Assembly (NCBI GenBank): GCA_017415025.1
Contig: JAFQJH010000012.1
Location: 1-34,870 of the forward strand
Length of the DNA stretch: 34,870 nt
Direction: 5' to 3'
From: Clostridia bacterium
GTDB lineage: Bacteria; Bacillota; Clostridia; Oscillospirales; Acutalibacteraceae
Shown here: piece by piece, positions 8,150 through 14,425 of the stretch
Numbering within the stretch: position 1 is the stretch's first letter
How the letters are laid out: each line of letters starts with the position of its first letter
Notes under the pieces: model-generated
Seen by the model: the letters and a program-made list of their open reading frames with translations, nothing else
Databases searched by the model: none
What the model was told of the DNA's origin: nothing
Translations under genes and position numbers: made by a program

Positions 8150-8527
8150 ATGGCAAAAGATTTTAAATATACAGGCTACAACGAAGATCTAAAAAACATT
8201 TCCCGAACCTTGCGAAAAGGAATGACACCGCAGGAAAAGAAGCTTTGGTATCAATTTTTAAAGAATTATCCTGTCCGCTTCAACCGGCAGCGACCAATAG
8301 ATAAGTTTGTTGTTGACTTTTATTCATCAAAAGCAAATCTCGTAATAGAGCTTGACGGCAGTCAGCATTATGAAGAAAACAAAAAACGGGAGGACGAGGA
8401 GCGTACGCGCATAATTAATAGCTACGGTATTGATATTTTGCGTTTTTCAAACCACGATATTGACACAAACTTTGAAGGTGTTTGTATGCAGATTGATAAA
8501 ATCATCAGCGAAAAGATGAAAAATTAA
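8150..8527 (+). CDS. DUF559 domain protein, endonuclease-like fold
   Basis: The 125-residue protein matches DUF559, a family with the fold of Vsr and restriction endonucleases. Visible family features are TPQEKKLWYQFLK, the RQRPIDKFVVDFY strand with its Asp, and the core VIELDGSQHYE, in which Asp and Glu could bind a metal. The C-terminal part has the family GIDILRFSNHDI. Such proteins are suspected nucleases of mobile elements, but no activity has been shown for this one. AAAGGAG stands before the ATG. The gene is flanked on both sides by clusters of small palindromes, so it may have travelled as a unit with them. Confidence 0.85.
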   Translation: MAKDFKYTGYNEDLKNISRTLRKGMTPQEKKLWYQFLKNYPVRFNRQRPIDKFVVDFYSSKANLVIELDGSQHYEENKKREDEERTRIINSYGIDILRFSNHDIDTNFEGVCMQIDKIISEKMKN

Positions 8528-8548
8528 AGCCTGATTTTTGATTTTTAA

Positions 8549-8602
8549 GTCGCTTGCGCGACACCCATCCGCCCTGTCGGGCACCTTCCCTTTCAGAGAA
8601 GG
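8549..8602. repeat. Palindrome cluster after the DUF559 gene
   Basis: GTCGC/GCGAC (8549-8553 with 8558-8562), GCCC/GGGC (8571-8574 with 8579-8582) and CCTTC/GAAGG (8584-8588 with 8598-8602) form three hairpins. Read on the minus strand they contain CTGAAAGGG, GTGCCC and GTCGC modules like those at 8064-8117, in a different order. Confidence 0.65.
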
Positions 8603-8689
8603 TTGCTTGTTTTTAGTCATTGGCAAAACCAAAAAACATCGACAATTATCAATTGATCAAACTGTTTTGTCAAAAAAATAAATTTTTTA

Positions 8690-8718
8690 TTGACAAAACA
8701 ATAATTACGATGTATTAT
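8690..8718 (+). promoter_or_regulatory. Promoter of the TPP riboswitch/thiT transcript
   Basis: TTGACA (8690-8695) and TATTAT (8713-8718) have a 17-base spacer and end about 13 bases before the riboswitch. TTTTGTCAA at 8665-8673 and TTGACAAAA at 8690-8698 form a 9-bp inverted repeat that covers the -35 box. Confidence 0.75.
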
Positions 8719-8730
8719 TTAGAAAATCAA

Positions 8731-8805
8731 ATACAGGGGTGCTGTGCAAACGGCTGAGATTATACCCTATAACCTGATGCGGATAATGCCGACGTAGGAA
8801 GATAT
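8731..8805 (+). promoter_or_regulatory. TPP riboswitch (THI element)
   Basis: The conserved parts of the thiamine-pyrophosphate aptamer appear in order: ACAGGGGTGC, CGGCTGAGA, TACCC, AACCTGAT, GGATAATGCC and GACGTAGGAAG. It is followed by a terminator and then thiT, so binding of TPP should stop expression of the thiamine transporter. Confidence 0.96.
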
Positions 8806-8822
8806 TGTTATACTAAAGACTT

Positions 8823-8858
8823 ACGCTCGGTTTAGCTAACCGAGCGTTTTCCGTTTTT
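8823..8858 (+). terminator. Riboswitch-controlled terminator
   Basis: A 10-bp stem (8823-8832 with 8838-8847) followed by a T-rich tail lies 17 bases after the TPP aptamer. This is the expected expression platform for transcriptional control. Confidence 0.85.
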
Positions 8859-8943
8859 CTGCCACTTTCCCGGGATGTTGCAGAACGATTTGCAGAGTTT
8901 GCTTCAGTTGCAGGGGTAATTTCGTCCGAGGCAGTCCCTCTGT

Positions 8944-8962
8944 TGACTGATAGAATCAGTCA
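8944..8962 (+). promoter_or_regulatory. Hairpin directly before the thiT ribosome site
   Basis: TGACTGAT (8944-8951) and ATCAGTCA (8955-8962) form a perfect 8-bp stem with a three-base loop. The ribosome site GGAAAGGAG begins at the next base. It leaves the site exposed, so it may act as an insulating stem. Confidence 0.5.
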
Positions 8963-8981
8963 GGAAAGGAGATAAAATTTT

Positions 8982-9629
8982 ATGAACAGTCAAAATAAAA
9001 CAAATGAAAACACGATGAAGCTGACAGTCAGCGCGATTATGGTCGCGATGTCAACCGTGCTGTCGTTTATCAAATTCAGTGAGCTTCCTTACGGCGGCTC
9101 GGTAACGCTTTTCAGCTTTGTACCGATTCTTTTTGTCGGCTATGCTTACGGCGCAAAATGGGGACTTTCTGCAGGCATTGTCTACGGAATACTGCAAACT
9201 ATTTTCGGTATTTCGGGTGCTGTCGCAGGCGCGGGCTTTGCGTGGTATCAGGTTCTTCTTTGTGCCCTGCTTGACTATATCGTCGCGGGTGCAATGCTCG
9301 GACTCGGAGGAATCTTCAAAAAAGCAATCAAAAACCCCCAGCTTTCGTTCGGACTCGGCGCGCTGACCGCTTGTATTTTCAAGTACATTTCACACTTCCT
9401 TTCGGGCTATATCCTTTTCGGCACCTATGCCGAGTGGTTCTTCACCGAGGGCGCAGGTATGGACTACGGTGCAGGTATTCTTGCAACATATTCGGGCGAC
9501 GTATTGAGCGCGGTTTATTCGTTGATTTACAACGCAACGTTTATGCTCCCCGAAACAATAATAACAGTGATTATGGCTTGCATCATCATTTCCGTAAAAC
9601 CGATCAGAAAGGCTTGCGGAGTTAAATAA
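8982..9629 (+). CDS. thiT: ThiT-type thiamine transporter, ECF S component
   Basis: ThiT binds thiamine in the membrane and works with a shared ECF energising module (EcfA, EcfA', EcfT), which is not in the window. The 215-residue protein has about six hydrophobic helices after a short polar N-terminus. Family features are GGSVTLFSFVPILFVG, the GL.AGIVYGILQ segment and the Trp/Tyr-rich stretch from FKYISHF to WFFTEG, in which the thiamine-binding aromatic residues of ThiT lie. The TPP riboswitch upstream fixes the substrate class. AAAGGAG precedes the ATG and a strong terminator follows. The gene stands alone, as thiT often does in Firmicutes. Confidence 0.93.
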   Translation: MNSQNKTNENTMKLTVSAIMVAMSTVLSFIKFSELPYGGSVTLFSFVPILFVGYAYGAKWGLSAGIVYGILQTIFGISGAVAGAGFAWYQVLLCALLDYIVAGAMLGLGGIFKKAIKNPQLSFGLGALTACIFKYISHFLSGYILFGTYAEWFFTEGAGMDYGAGILATYSGDVLSAVYSLIYNATFMLPETIITVIMACIIISVKPIRKACGVK

Positions 9630-9635
9630 AAATCC

Positions 9636-9675
9636 AAAAGCTGTCTCAGTTGTTCGCTACTGAGACAGCTTTTTT
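9636..9675 (+). terminator. Terminator of thiT
   Basis: AAAAGCTGTCTCAGT (9636-9650) pairs with ACTGAGACAGCTTTT (9659-9673), followed by more T. The A/T symmetry lets it also serve the minus-strand gene that ends at 9674. Confidence 0.9.
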
Positions 9676-9859
9676 ATTGATTATTTTCATTCTCTTCCTT
9701 GAGATTTTCCAAAGCAATCCGCACCGCTTCGACTACAAACGCCGTGAAGGTGCACTGTTTTCCCTCTATCGCCTTTTCAACATCTTCTATAACATTGTTA
9801 GGAAAACGTATACATTTATTGGTTGTCGGCGGAACGGCAGGAATTTGAAATTTCTTCAT
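9674..9859 (-). CDS. Ribbon-helix-helix-like small DNA-binding protein
   Basis: The 61-residue protein has the layout of a ribbon-helix-helix (Arc/MetJ/CopG fold) protein: a short beta strand KCIRFP, helix A NVIEDVEKAIEGK, a turn, and helix B TFTAFVVEAVRIALENLKEE. Such proteins bind operators as dimers and often regulate their own region or act as antitoxins. A longer frame begins five codons upstream, but GAGGTG sits five bases before the ATG at 9859, so that start is chosen. No toxin gene is next to it. It faces two zinc-ribbon genes, and a 7-bp inverted repeat lies between them. The specific family is not recognised. Confidence 0.7.
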   Translation of the reverse strand: MKKFQIPAVPPTTNKCIRFPNNVIEDVEKAIEGKQCTFTAFVVEAVRIALENLKEENENNQ

Positions 9860-9920
9860 AGCAACACCTCGCAATACAATTATATATATTATCGTATCGA
9901 AAATTTATATATAAATATGC

Positions 9921-9939
9921 ATTGCAAATGTATTGCAAT
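9921..9939. promoter_or_regulatory. Candidate operator: inverted repeat over a -35 box
   Basis: ATTGCAA (9921-9927) and TTGCAAT (9933-9939) form a perfect 7-bp inverted repeat with a five-base spacer. The right arm is the -35 box of the zinc-ribbon promoter. It lies in the divergent region next to the ribbon-helix-helix gene. Confidence 0.45.
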
Positions 9940-9961
9940 ATTAAAAAAGATATGATATAAT
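9933..9961 (+). promoter_or_regulatory. Promoter of the zinc-ribbon gene pair
   Basis: TTGCAA (9933-9938) and TATAAT (9956-9961) have a 17-base spacer, and TGA before the -10 makes it an extended -10 promoter. Confidence 0.7.
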
Positions 9962-9984
9962 TCACGTAAAGGAGGAATTGTATT

Positions 9985-10527
9985 ATGTTTTGCACAAAAT
10001 GCGGAAAAGAGCTTTTTGATGAAGCTGTGATGTGCCCACAATGCGGTACACCAACATCTAACGCACAATTACAATCTTTTGAAGAAACAATCCGGGACAA
10101 AGAAATTTCCACACCGTCGCGGTCGCCAGACGTTAAGATACTATACCACATCGGCGAAATCGGAGAAAAATTCCCTATGGGACTTAACCTCGAATTTGGT
10201 AATTTTTACTTTGAGGACACTTACCTTATAATTGAAAGTTTTGCTTCAAGTGCTCGAGTTAAAACAGGAACCGTAAAAATTGATTATTCGGATCTCCAAG
10301 TTAAAAAAAATATATCCAAACAAATGATGCTTAATAAATTCAGAGTATTAGTTTTCAATGCTGCCGGTTTTGTTTTTTCTGTCTACGCACAGGATGGTTT
10401 TATGGGCAAGCAGGTCGACACTCTTCTTTCCGGTGGCAAGGAAGGTTCAATGGCCGAATTCAACGCAACGCTTTCAAAATTAGAAAAACTTGAAAATATG
10501 CTGAATTTAAAATTAGGAGGTATTTAA
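9985..10527 (+). CDS. Zinc-ribbon protein with unknown C-terminal domain
   Basis: The 180-residue protein opens with a zinc ribbon (CTKC and CPQC, residues about 3-20). A polar linker follows, then a soluble mixed alpha/beta domain from about residue 48 (ILYHIGEIGEKFPMG onward) ending in a helix rich in Leu, Lys and Glu. There is no membrane segment, unlike the neighbouring ribbon proteins. The middle, with alternating strands such as YLIIESF, VKIDYSDL and RVLVFNAAGFVFSVYA, could be a PH-like barrel, but this is only an impression. AAAGGAGG precedes the ATG. It is the first gene of a two-gene operon with 10530. Function unknown. Confidence 0.75.
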   Translation: MFCTKCGKELFDEAVMCPQCGTPTSNAQLQSFEETIRDKEISTPSRSPDVKILYHIGEIGEKFPMGLNLEFGNFYFEDTYLIIESFASSARVKTGTVKIDYSDLQVKKNISKQMMLNKFRVLVFNAAGFVFSVYAQDGFMGKQVDTLLSGGKEGSMAEFNATLSKLEKLENMLNLKLGGI

Positions 10528-10529
10528 AT

Positions 10530-11024
10530 ATGTTCTGTTCAAAATGTGGCAAAGAAATTGATGACTCTGCCGTTGTTTGCATTGGCTGTGGCTGTCCGAC
10601 AGCAAAATACAACTCTAATCAAGCACAGCAAAACGCTCAGTCTCCGACACCCTCAGTAACGCGAACAACCTATGGCAACGTTTCAACTCCGCAAGCACCG
10701 TCTTACACAAGTGCCTATTCAGAAGATGATAAAATTATCATTCCGAAAATCCGTCAGTACATCAGTGAGGTTAATTCAATCTTTATTTTATCAATTATCA
10801 GTATTTTTCTTTCAATGGGAATCGGATTTATTTTTGCAATAATCGGATTTGTAAAAATAAAAAATCTGCCTGCCATAGATAAAAGTATCGAAGATCCAAA
10901 TTTGATTGCCGATTTTCAAAAAGCGCAGAAAAAACTTGGCACTGCAACCATTTTAATGATGTTAACTTTTCTCGTTTTTGTTATAGCTATTTTTGTCGGA
11001 TTTATCGCAGGAATATTTGCGTAA
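10530..11024 (+). CDS. Zinc-ribbon membrane protein
   Basis: The 164-residue protein has an N-terminal zinc ribbon (CSKC and CIGC), a low-complexity linker rich in Gln, Ser, Thr and Pro (about 31-65), and two membrane helices (about 86-107 and 138-160) separated by a charged loop. The first two codons follow the stop of the upstream gene by two bases, and AGGAGG lies inside the end of that gene, so the pair is translationally coupled. The layout suggests a cytoplasmic ribbon tethered to the membrane. The family is unknown. Both genes are AT-richer than the surrounding core genes. Confidence 0.75.
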   Translation: MFCSKCGKEIDDSAVVCIGCGCPTAKYNSNQAQQNAQSPTPSVTRTTYGNVSTPQAPSYTSAYSEDDKIIIPKIRQYISEVNSIFILSIISIFLSMGIGFIFAIIGFVKIKNLPAIDKSIEDPNLIADFQKAQKKLGTATILMMLTFLVFVIAIFVGFIAGIFA

Positions 11025-11048
11025 TTAACGTTCAGAATTTCAAAAGAG

Positions 11049-11081
11049 GCGCTGTGTCGAGTAACACGGCGCTGTTTTTTG
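11049..11081 (+). terminator. Terminator of the zinc-ribbon operon
   Basis: GCGCTGTGT (11049-11057) pairs with ACACGGCGC (11064-11072, one G-T pair), followed by TGTTTTTT. Confidence 0.85.
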
Positions 11082-11099
11082 CACAAATTGTAAATTTAG

Positions 11100-11333
11100 G
11101 GTATCCGTTTTTGCACAAGGTGTTATTCATTTTCTTGCTCCAGTGCGCTATCATATACTCACACAAGCACAAGAGCGTGTTTGTCAGATGAAGTGCATCG
11201 CCCGTCGGCATATTTCACCGCTTCGGCGCAGGGTATTTATAGAGCGAGTCCCATAAAGGGAAGCAAGGGAAAGAAAACGTATTATGTCGGCGATATCCTG
11301 TGCCGTCGCCTTGCGGTAAAATGGAGTTTGTAG
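11100..11333 (+). pseudogene. Possible gene remnant
   Basis: A 77-codon frame is open between stops at 11097 and 11331 but has no start codon or ribosome site where one would be needed. Its second half reads like real protein (for example KGSKGKKTYYVGDILCRRL followed by AVKWSL and a stop). I do not recognise the family. It could be the 3' remainder of a deleted gene or a chance frame. Confidence 0.25.
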
Positions 11334-11369
11334 GATGTTAATTTTTGATTGAAGTTAAGTATAGCATAG

Positions 11370-11518
11370 CCTCCCTTGCCTAAAGGGAGGTGGATTTTGC
11401 GTAGCAAAAGACGGAGGGATTTTATAAGCAATGTTTTACATTCGCATAAAAGGTCTGCGACGCAGAATATCCTCCCGTCACGGCTGTCGCCGCGCCACCC
11501 TCCTTTAGGCAAGGAGGG
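11370..11518. repeat. Inverted pair of a dispersed palindromic repeat
   Basis: The left unit has a CCTCCCTT/AAGGGAGG hairpin (11370-11377 with 11383-11390), a TTTTGC/GCAAAA hairpin (11395-11400 with 11404-11409) and GACGGAGGGAT. The right unit has the same parts in inverted order: CCTCCCGTC at 11471-11479, then a CCCTCCTT/AAGGAGGG hairpin (11498-11505 with 11511-11518). About 50 bases lie between them. The pair resembles a miniature element with inverted ends. Confidence 0.65.
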
Positions 11519-11540
11519 CAAAGCACCTTTTGAATTTGTG

Positions 11541-11566
11541 CGGTAGGGCGGTGGCTTGCTACCGCC
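11541..11566. repeat. Short palindrome GGCGGT/ACCGCC
   Basis: GGCGGT (11547-11552) pairs with ACCGCC (11561-11566), and CGGTAG (11541-11546) with CTACCG (11559-11564), giving two alternative stems. It looks like another REP-type palindrome. The rest of the gene-free stretch from 11082 to 11636 holds only the features listed here. Confidence 0.5.
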
Positions 11567-11636
11567 GGATTCTCCCCGACAAATTAAAATTTGACACAAA
11601 GGCACAAACTCTATAAAATATAATGAGGTGATATAA

Positions 11637-11861
11637 ATGATTGAATTTTTATTGACAGTAATTTTCATTGTGCTTTTCGTATGGACGGCAAAGCTCCTTT
11701 TCAAGATTTCGTGGGGAATTGCGAAAATAATTGCAACCGTTCTGCTTGTGCTCGCACTGCCCGTTCTTGTCGTCTGCTTTCTTCTCGCAGGCGGTGTCGC
11801 TCTGCTGATACCGATAGCTATCGTCGGCGGTGTTGTAGGAATAATCAAGCTGTTCACATAA
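11637..11861 (+). CDS. Small hydrophobic membrane protein
   Basis: The 74-residue protein is almost entirely hydrophobic: one helix near residues 3-22, a short WGIAK turn, and a second long stretch from about 30 to 72 that is rich in Val, Leu, Ala and Gly and could form two helices. It has its own GAGGTGA ribosome site eight bases before the ATG and a strong terminator right at its stop, which support it as a real gene. No family is recognised. Confidence 0.65.
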   Translation: MIEFLLTVIFIVLFVWTAKLLFKISWGIAKIIATVLLVLALPVLVVCFLLAGGVALLIPIAIVGGVVGIIKLFT

Positions 11862-11887
11862 AAAAGCAGGGTCTCCCCTGCTTTTTT
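11860..11887 (+). terminator. Terminator after the small membrane protein
   Basis: GCAGGG (11866-11871) and CCCTGC (11876-11881) are flanked by A6 and T6, so the hairpin extends to 12 bp and overlaps the stop codon. Confidence 0.9.
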
Positions 11888-12000
11888 CGCTTTTGTCCGT
11901 AAATATATTAAATGTTAAGAAAACGGGCGGTATTTCCAAGATAAGTTGGTAGAAATAATCCCGTAAAAATGTTATTGTTGTAATGAAAGGAGCTGATAAA

Positions 12001-12552
12001 ATGAATCTTGGAAATCAAATTTATGAATTAAGGAAAAAATCAAATCTATCGCAAGAGCAATTGGCTGAAAAAGTCGGTGTCACACGGCAAACCATATCCA
12101 AATGGGAGTTAGGTGAGACGTCGCCCGATATCAGGCAAGGTCAAGCACTATCGCAAATTTTCGGCATCAGCCTCGACGAGCTTACGGGTAACGAAACAAA
12201 AGAAATGATTTACGAAAAAGTAAGCAATACCGAAAAGCTCGCCGGCATCGTGATAAAAATATTAAAGGTGCTTGGAATATTGATTTCGGTATCGGTAGTT
12301 GTTACGATTATCAGCGTTATTCTTATAATATGCCTAAGGCAAAGCAACGCTGTTGATACTTTGGGAATAGAAGAATATGTCGGCGACAGCTCTTATTCAA
12401 TCGAAATCGGAACAGACGGAACGTTTAACACATACGGAATATCGCCCGAGGTAAAAGAAGACCTTCTTGATATGGTAGATTTCAACGATTTGGAAAAAAG
12501 CGAACAAAATATAAGACAATATTTTGAAGAATTGCGCGGTGAAACTGAATAA
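12001..12552 (+). CDS. XRE-family regulator with a membrane segment
   Basis: The first 60 residues are an XRE/Cro-type helix-turn-helix (LGNQIYELRKKSNLSQEQLA, VTRQTISKWELGETSPD, then FGISLDELTG). A membrane helix follows (about 83-110, LKVLGILISVSVVVTIISVI), and a soluble C-terminal part of about 70 residues lies beyond it. This layout is common in Firmicutes and may couple an external signal to DNA binding; the target is unknown. The frame starts at 11983, but that ATG lies just before AAAGGAG, and the ATG at 12001 has the right spacing, so I use it. The gene is AT-rich like the other genes of the 9.7-12.6 kb stretch. Confidence 0.85.
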   Translation: MNLGNQIYELRKKSNLSQEQLAEKVGVTRQTISKWELGETSPDIRQGQALSQIFGISLDELTGNETKEMIYEKVSNTEKLAGIVIKILKVLGILISVSVVVTIISVILIICLRQSNAVDTLGIEEYVGDSSYSIEIGTDGTFNTYGISPEVKEDLLDMVDFNDLEKSEQNIRQYFEELRGETE

Positions 12553-12555
12553 GTA

Positions 12556-12588
12556 AAGGCAGTTCATTTGTGAACTGCCTTAATTCTT
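12556..12588 (+). terminator. Terminator of the XRE gene, overlapping the end of tadA
   Basis: AAGGCAGTTCA (12556-12566) pairs perfectly with TGAACTGCCTT (12571-12581), followed by a weak T-rich tail. The right arm overlaps the convergent tadA stop at 12580. Confidence 0.75.
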
Positions 12589-13035
12589 TGATTCTCTTAA
12601 CTTTTTAAAAAACTCCGTCAGCTTCTGTGCACATTCTTCCTGCATAAAGCCTGCGGTAACCTCGGGCTTATGGTTATAGGGCAAATCAAAAAGGTTGACC
12701 ACACTGCCGCACGAGCCTGCCTTATAATCCGATGCGCCGTAGACAAGACGCTTTATCCTGCTGTTGATTATCGCACCCGTGCACATCGGGCAGGGCTCAA
12801 GCGTAACGTACATATCGCATTGCCACAGCCGCCAGCCGCCGAGAGTGCGGCAAGCCTCATTGATAGCTTCAAGCTCCGCGTGCGCAAGAGCGTTCTTATC
12901 CTTTTCTCTGCGGTTACGTCCCCTGCCGACAATTCTGTCGCCCAAGGTTATCACCGCACCGACAGGAACCTCACCCTCAAGAGCCGCTTCATCTGCAAGG
13001 CGGAGAGCTTCCTTCATAAAATCTGTATCATTCAT
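12580..13035 (-). CDS. tadA: tRNA-specific adenosine deaminase
   Basis: TadA deaminates the wobble adenosine of tRNA-Arg(ACG) to inosine, using zinc. The 151-residue protein carries the deaminase motifs HAE (His52, Glu54) and PCPMC (Cys82, Cys85), which bind zinc and the catalytic water, plus the N-terminal FMKEALRLADEA and EVPVGAVI typical of TadA. The open frame extends 13 codons upstream, but the extension overlaps the CPBP gene, and the ATG at 13035 lies four bases after its stop, so this start fits an operon. The ribosome site is weak (AGGTTGATG). A free cytidine/guanine deaminase is less likely given the TadA-like sequence. Confidence 0.93.
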   Translation of the reverse strand: MNDTDFMKEALRLADEAALEGEVPVGAVITLGDRIVGRGRNRREKDKNALAHAELEAINEACRTLGGWRLWQCDMYVTLEPCPMCTGAIINSRIKRLVYGASDYKAGSCGSVVNLFDLPYNHKPEVTAGFMQEECAQKLTEFFKKLRESKN

Positions 13036-13039
13036 AGCA

Positions 13040-14263
13040 TCAACCTGAAATTCCGAATACTGATAAAATCGCAAGTCCGCCGAGCACCGCTGTCAGCACC
13101 ATAGAAACGGTATAGCTTTTGCGCGGTTTAAGCTGCGGATCCTTCTTTGCGATCAGAGTCCACTTGAAAAGGAAATACATCAGCAGGGTACCGAGCACGA
13201 TAAGAAGCACTCTGCCCGAGGCACTGTAAACCGTTGCAAGCGAAAGAGACGTATCAACCGCGATAAAAAGCGAAACTATCATCGACGGCGCACAGACAAA
13301 CGCGAATTTTTTGATTGCACCGTGCTTTGCAAGTATCGAGGTATCCTTCCTGAGCTTATGGTGGCAATTCTTTTTGAAAATAACCATCGCAATCGCACCG
13401 ATAAAAATCGCAGATGCAGTAAGGATGTAATAAGTGAATGCACCCGTTTCGGGATTTTTTTCAAAATACATTGTCATAATAACCGAATAAAGGTTGTTCA
13501 GAAAATGTATCGAAACACTCGTCCAGATGCTCTGCGTTTTGATGCAGAAATATCCGAGCGCAACGCCCACTATAAAAGCAAAGGGAATCTGCACCATATT
13601 GCCGTGCAGGATTGCAAAAGCAAATGACGAAGCAAAAATCGCGAACCAGTCGCCGTATTTTCTCAACGGCTGAAGAAGAACTCCGCGGAATGCAAACTCC
13701 TCGAAAAGCGCGGGCGCAACGGCAAAGTTCAGAATATTAAGTATTATACCCAGAGCGGAGGTGGGTGAAGCAAGACCTTCCATTCCGGAATTGAATTCAA
13801 TTTCAAAAAACGAAAACAATACGGAAAGTGACGACGTTGCGCTGTTGCCGATAACGCAGAACATAAAGCCCGCAAAAAGAGCAAGAATATACAGCTCCTT
13901 GGATTTCGGCAAATCAAAAACAAGAATTTCCTTTTTATCCTCTCGCTTGCTGAACAGATACAATGCAAGGAAAGGCAAAAAAGTATAAGCAAACTGAGCA
14001 ATGATGCTTACCGCGTGGTAATAAGTCACGTCATTCATATACATTGCCCACATCGGAGACAATCCGATGAGAGTTCCGATAACCGTCTGCATAACAACGC
14101 TCGCAATCAGCACAAGTCCCGTTAACGTCCCGTAACGGCGAAGCTGTGAATAGCGGTCATCAACGAGCGGATTGTGTCCGCCGAACATATTATATATATT
14201 CTGGCTGTAAGTATGATTCGGCGCGTCATTCTGCGCATAAAAGTTGTAACCGTTGGTATCCAT
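13040..14263 (-). CDS. CPBP-family intramembrane glutamic protease
   Basis: The 407-residue protein has about nine to ten hydrophobic helices. The CPBP/ABI (CAAX protease and bacteriocin-processing) domain is seen in the middle: EEFAFRGVLLQPL with the catalytic Glu pair and Arg, FAILHGN with a His, and HFLNN with a His and Asn. A soluble N-terminal stretch of about 45 residues is rich in Asn and Tyr, and extra C-terminal helices lie after the domain. Substrates of such bacterial proteins are mostly unknown. AGAGGTGA precedes the ATG. It is the first gene of a two-gene unit with tadA, four bases apart. Confidence 0.88.
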   Translation of the reverse strand: MDTNGYNFYAQNDAPNHTYSQNIYNMFGGHNPLVDDRYSQLRRYGTLTGLVLIASVVMQTVIGTLIGLSPMWAMYMNDVTYYHAVSIIAQFAYTFLPFLALYLFSKREDKKEILVFDLPKSKELYILALFAGFMFCVIGNSATSSLSVLFSFFEIEFNSGMEGLASPTSALGIILNILNFAVAPALFEEFAFRGVLLQPLRKYGDWFAIFASSFAFAILHGNMVQIPFAFIVGVALGYFCIKTQSIWTSVSIHFLNNLYSVIMTMYFEKNPETGAFTYYILTASAIFIGAIAMVIFKKNCHHKLRKDTSILAKHGAIKKFAFVCAPSMIVSLFIAVDTSLSLATVYSASGRVLLIVLGTLLMYFLFKWTLIAKKDPQLKPRKSYTVSMVLTAVLGGLAILSVFGISG

Positions 14264-14293
14264 CGTTTCACCTCTTACCTGACTTCTTTTTTC

Positions 14294-14322
14294 ATTATAT
14301 CCTATATTACTACTTTTATCAA
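14294..14322 (-). promoter_or_regulatory. Promoter of the CPBP-tadA operon
   Basis: TTGATA (14317-14322) and TATAAT (14294-14299) on the minus strand are separated by 17 bases. Confidence 0.7.
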
Positions 14323-14363
14323 GGCTGTCAATTGTTAACTTTTTGATAACATTATAATTACAC

Positions 14364-14392
14364 TTGTTTTTTATGGTAATTTATTGTATACT
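14364..14392 (+). promoter_or_regulatory. Promoter of the 582-residue membrane protein
   Basis: TTGTTT (14364-14369) and TATACT (14387-14392) have a 17-base spacer and lie 33 bases before the ATG. Confidence 0.55.
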
Positions 14393-14425
14393 GTATGATG
14401 TATAAAATTTTAAGGAGATGACTCT

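Noticed and set aside
9674-9859. Antitoxin of a toxin-antitoxin pair
   Set aside because: No toxin-like gene is adjacent on the same strand; a regulator of the divergent genes is the simpler reading.
11282-11857. 191-codon minus-strand frame across repeats and the small membrane gene
   Set aside because: It translates palindromic repeats and the antisense of a gene with good start and stop signals.
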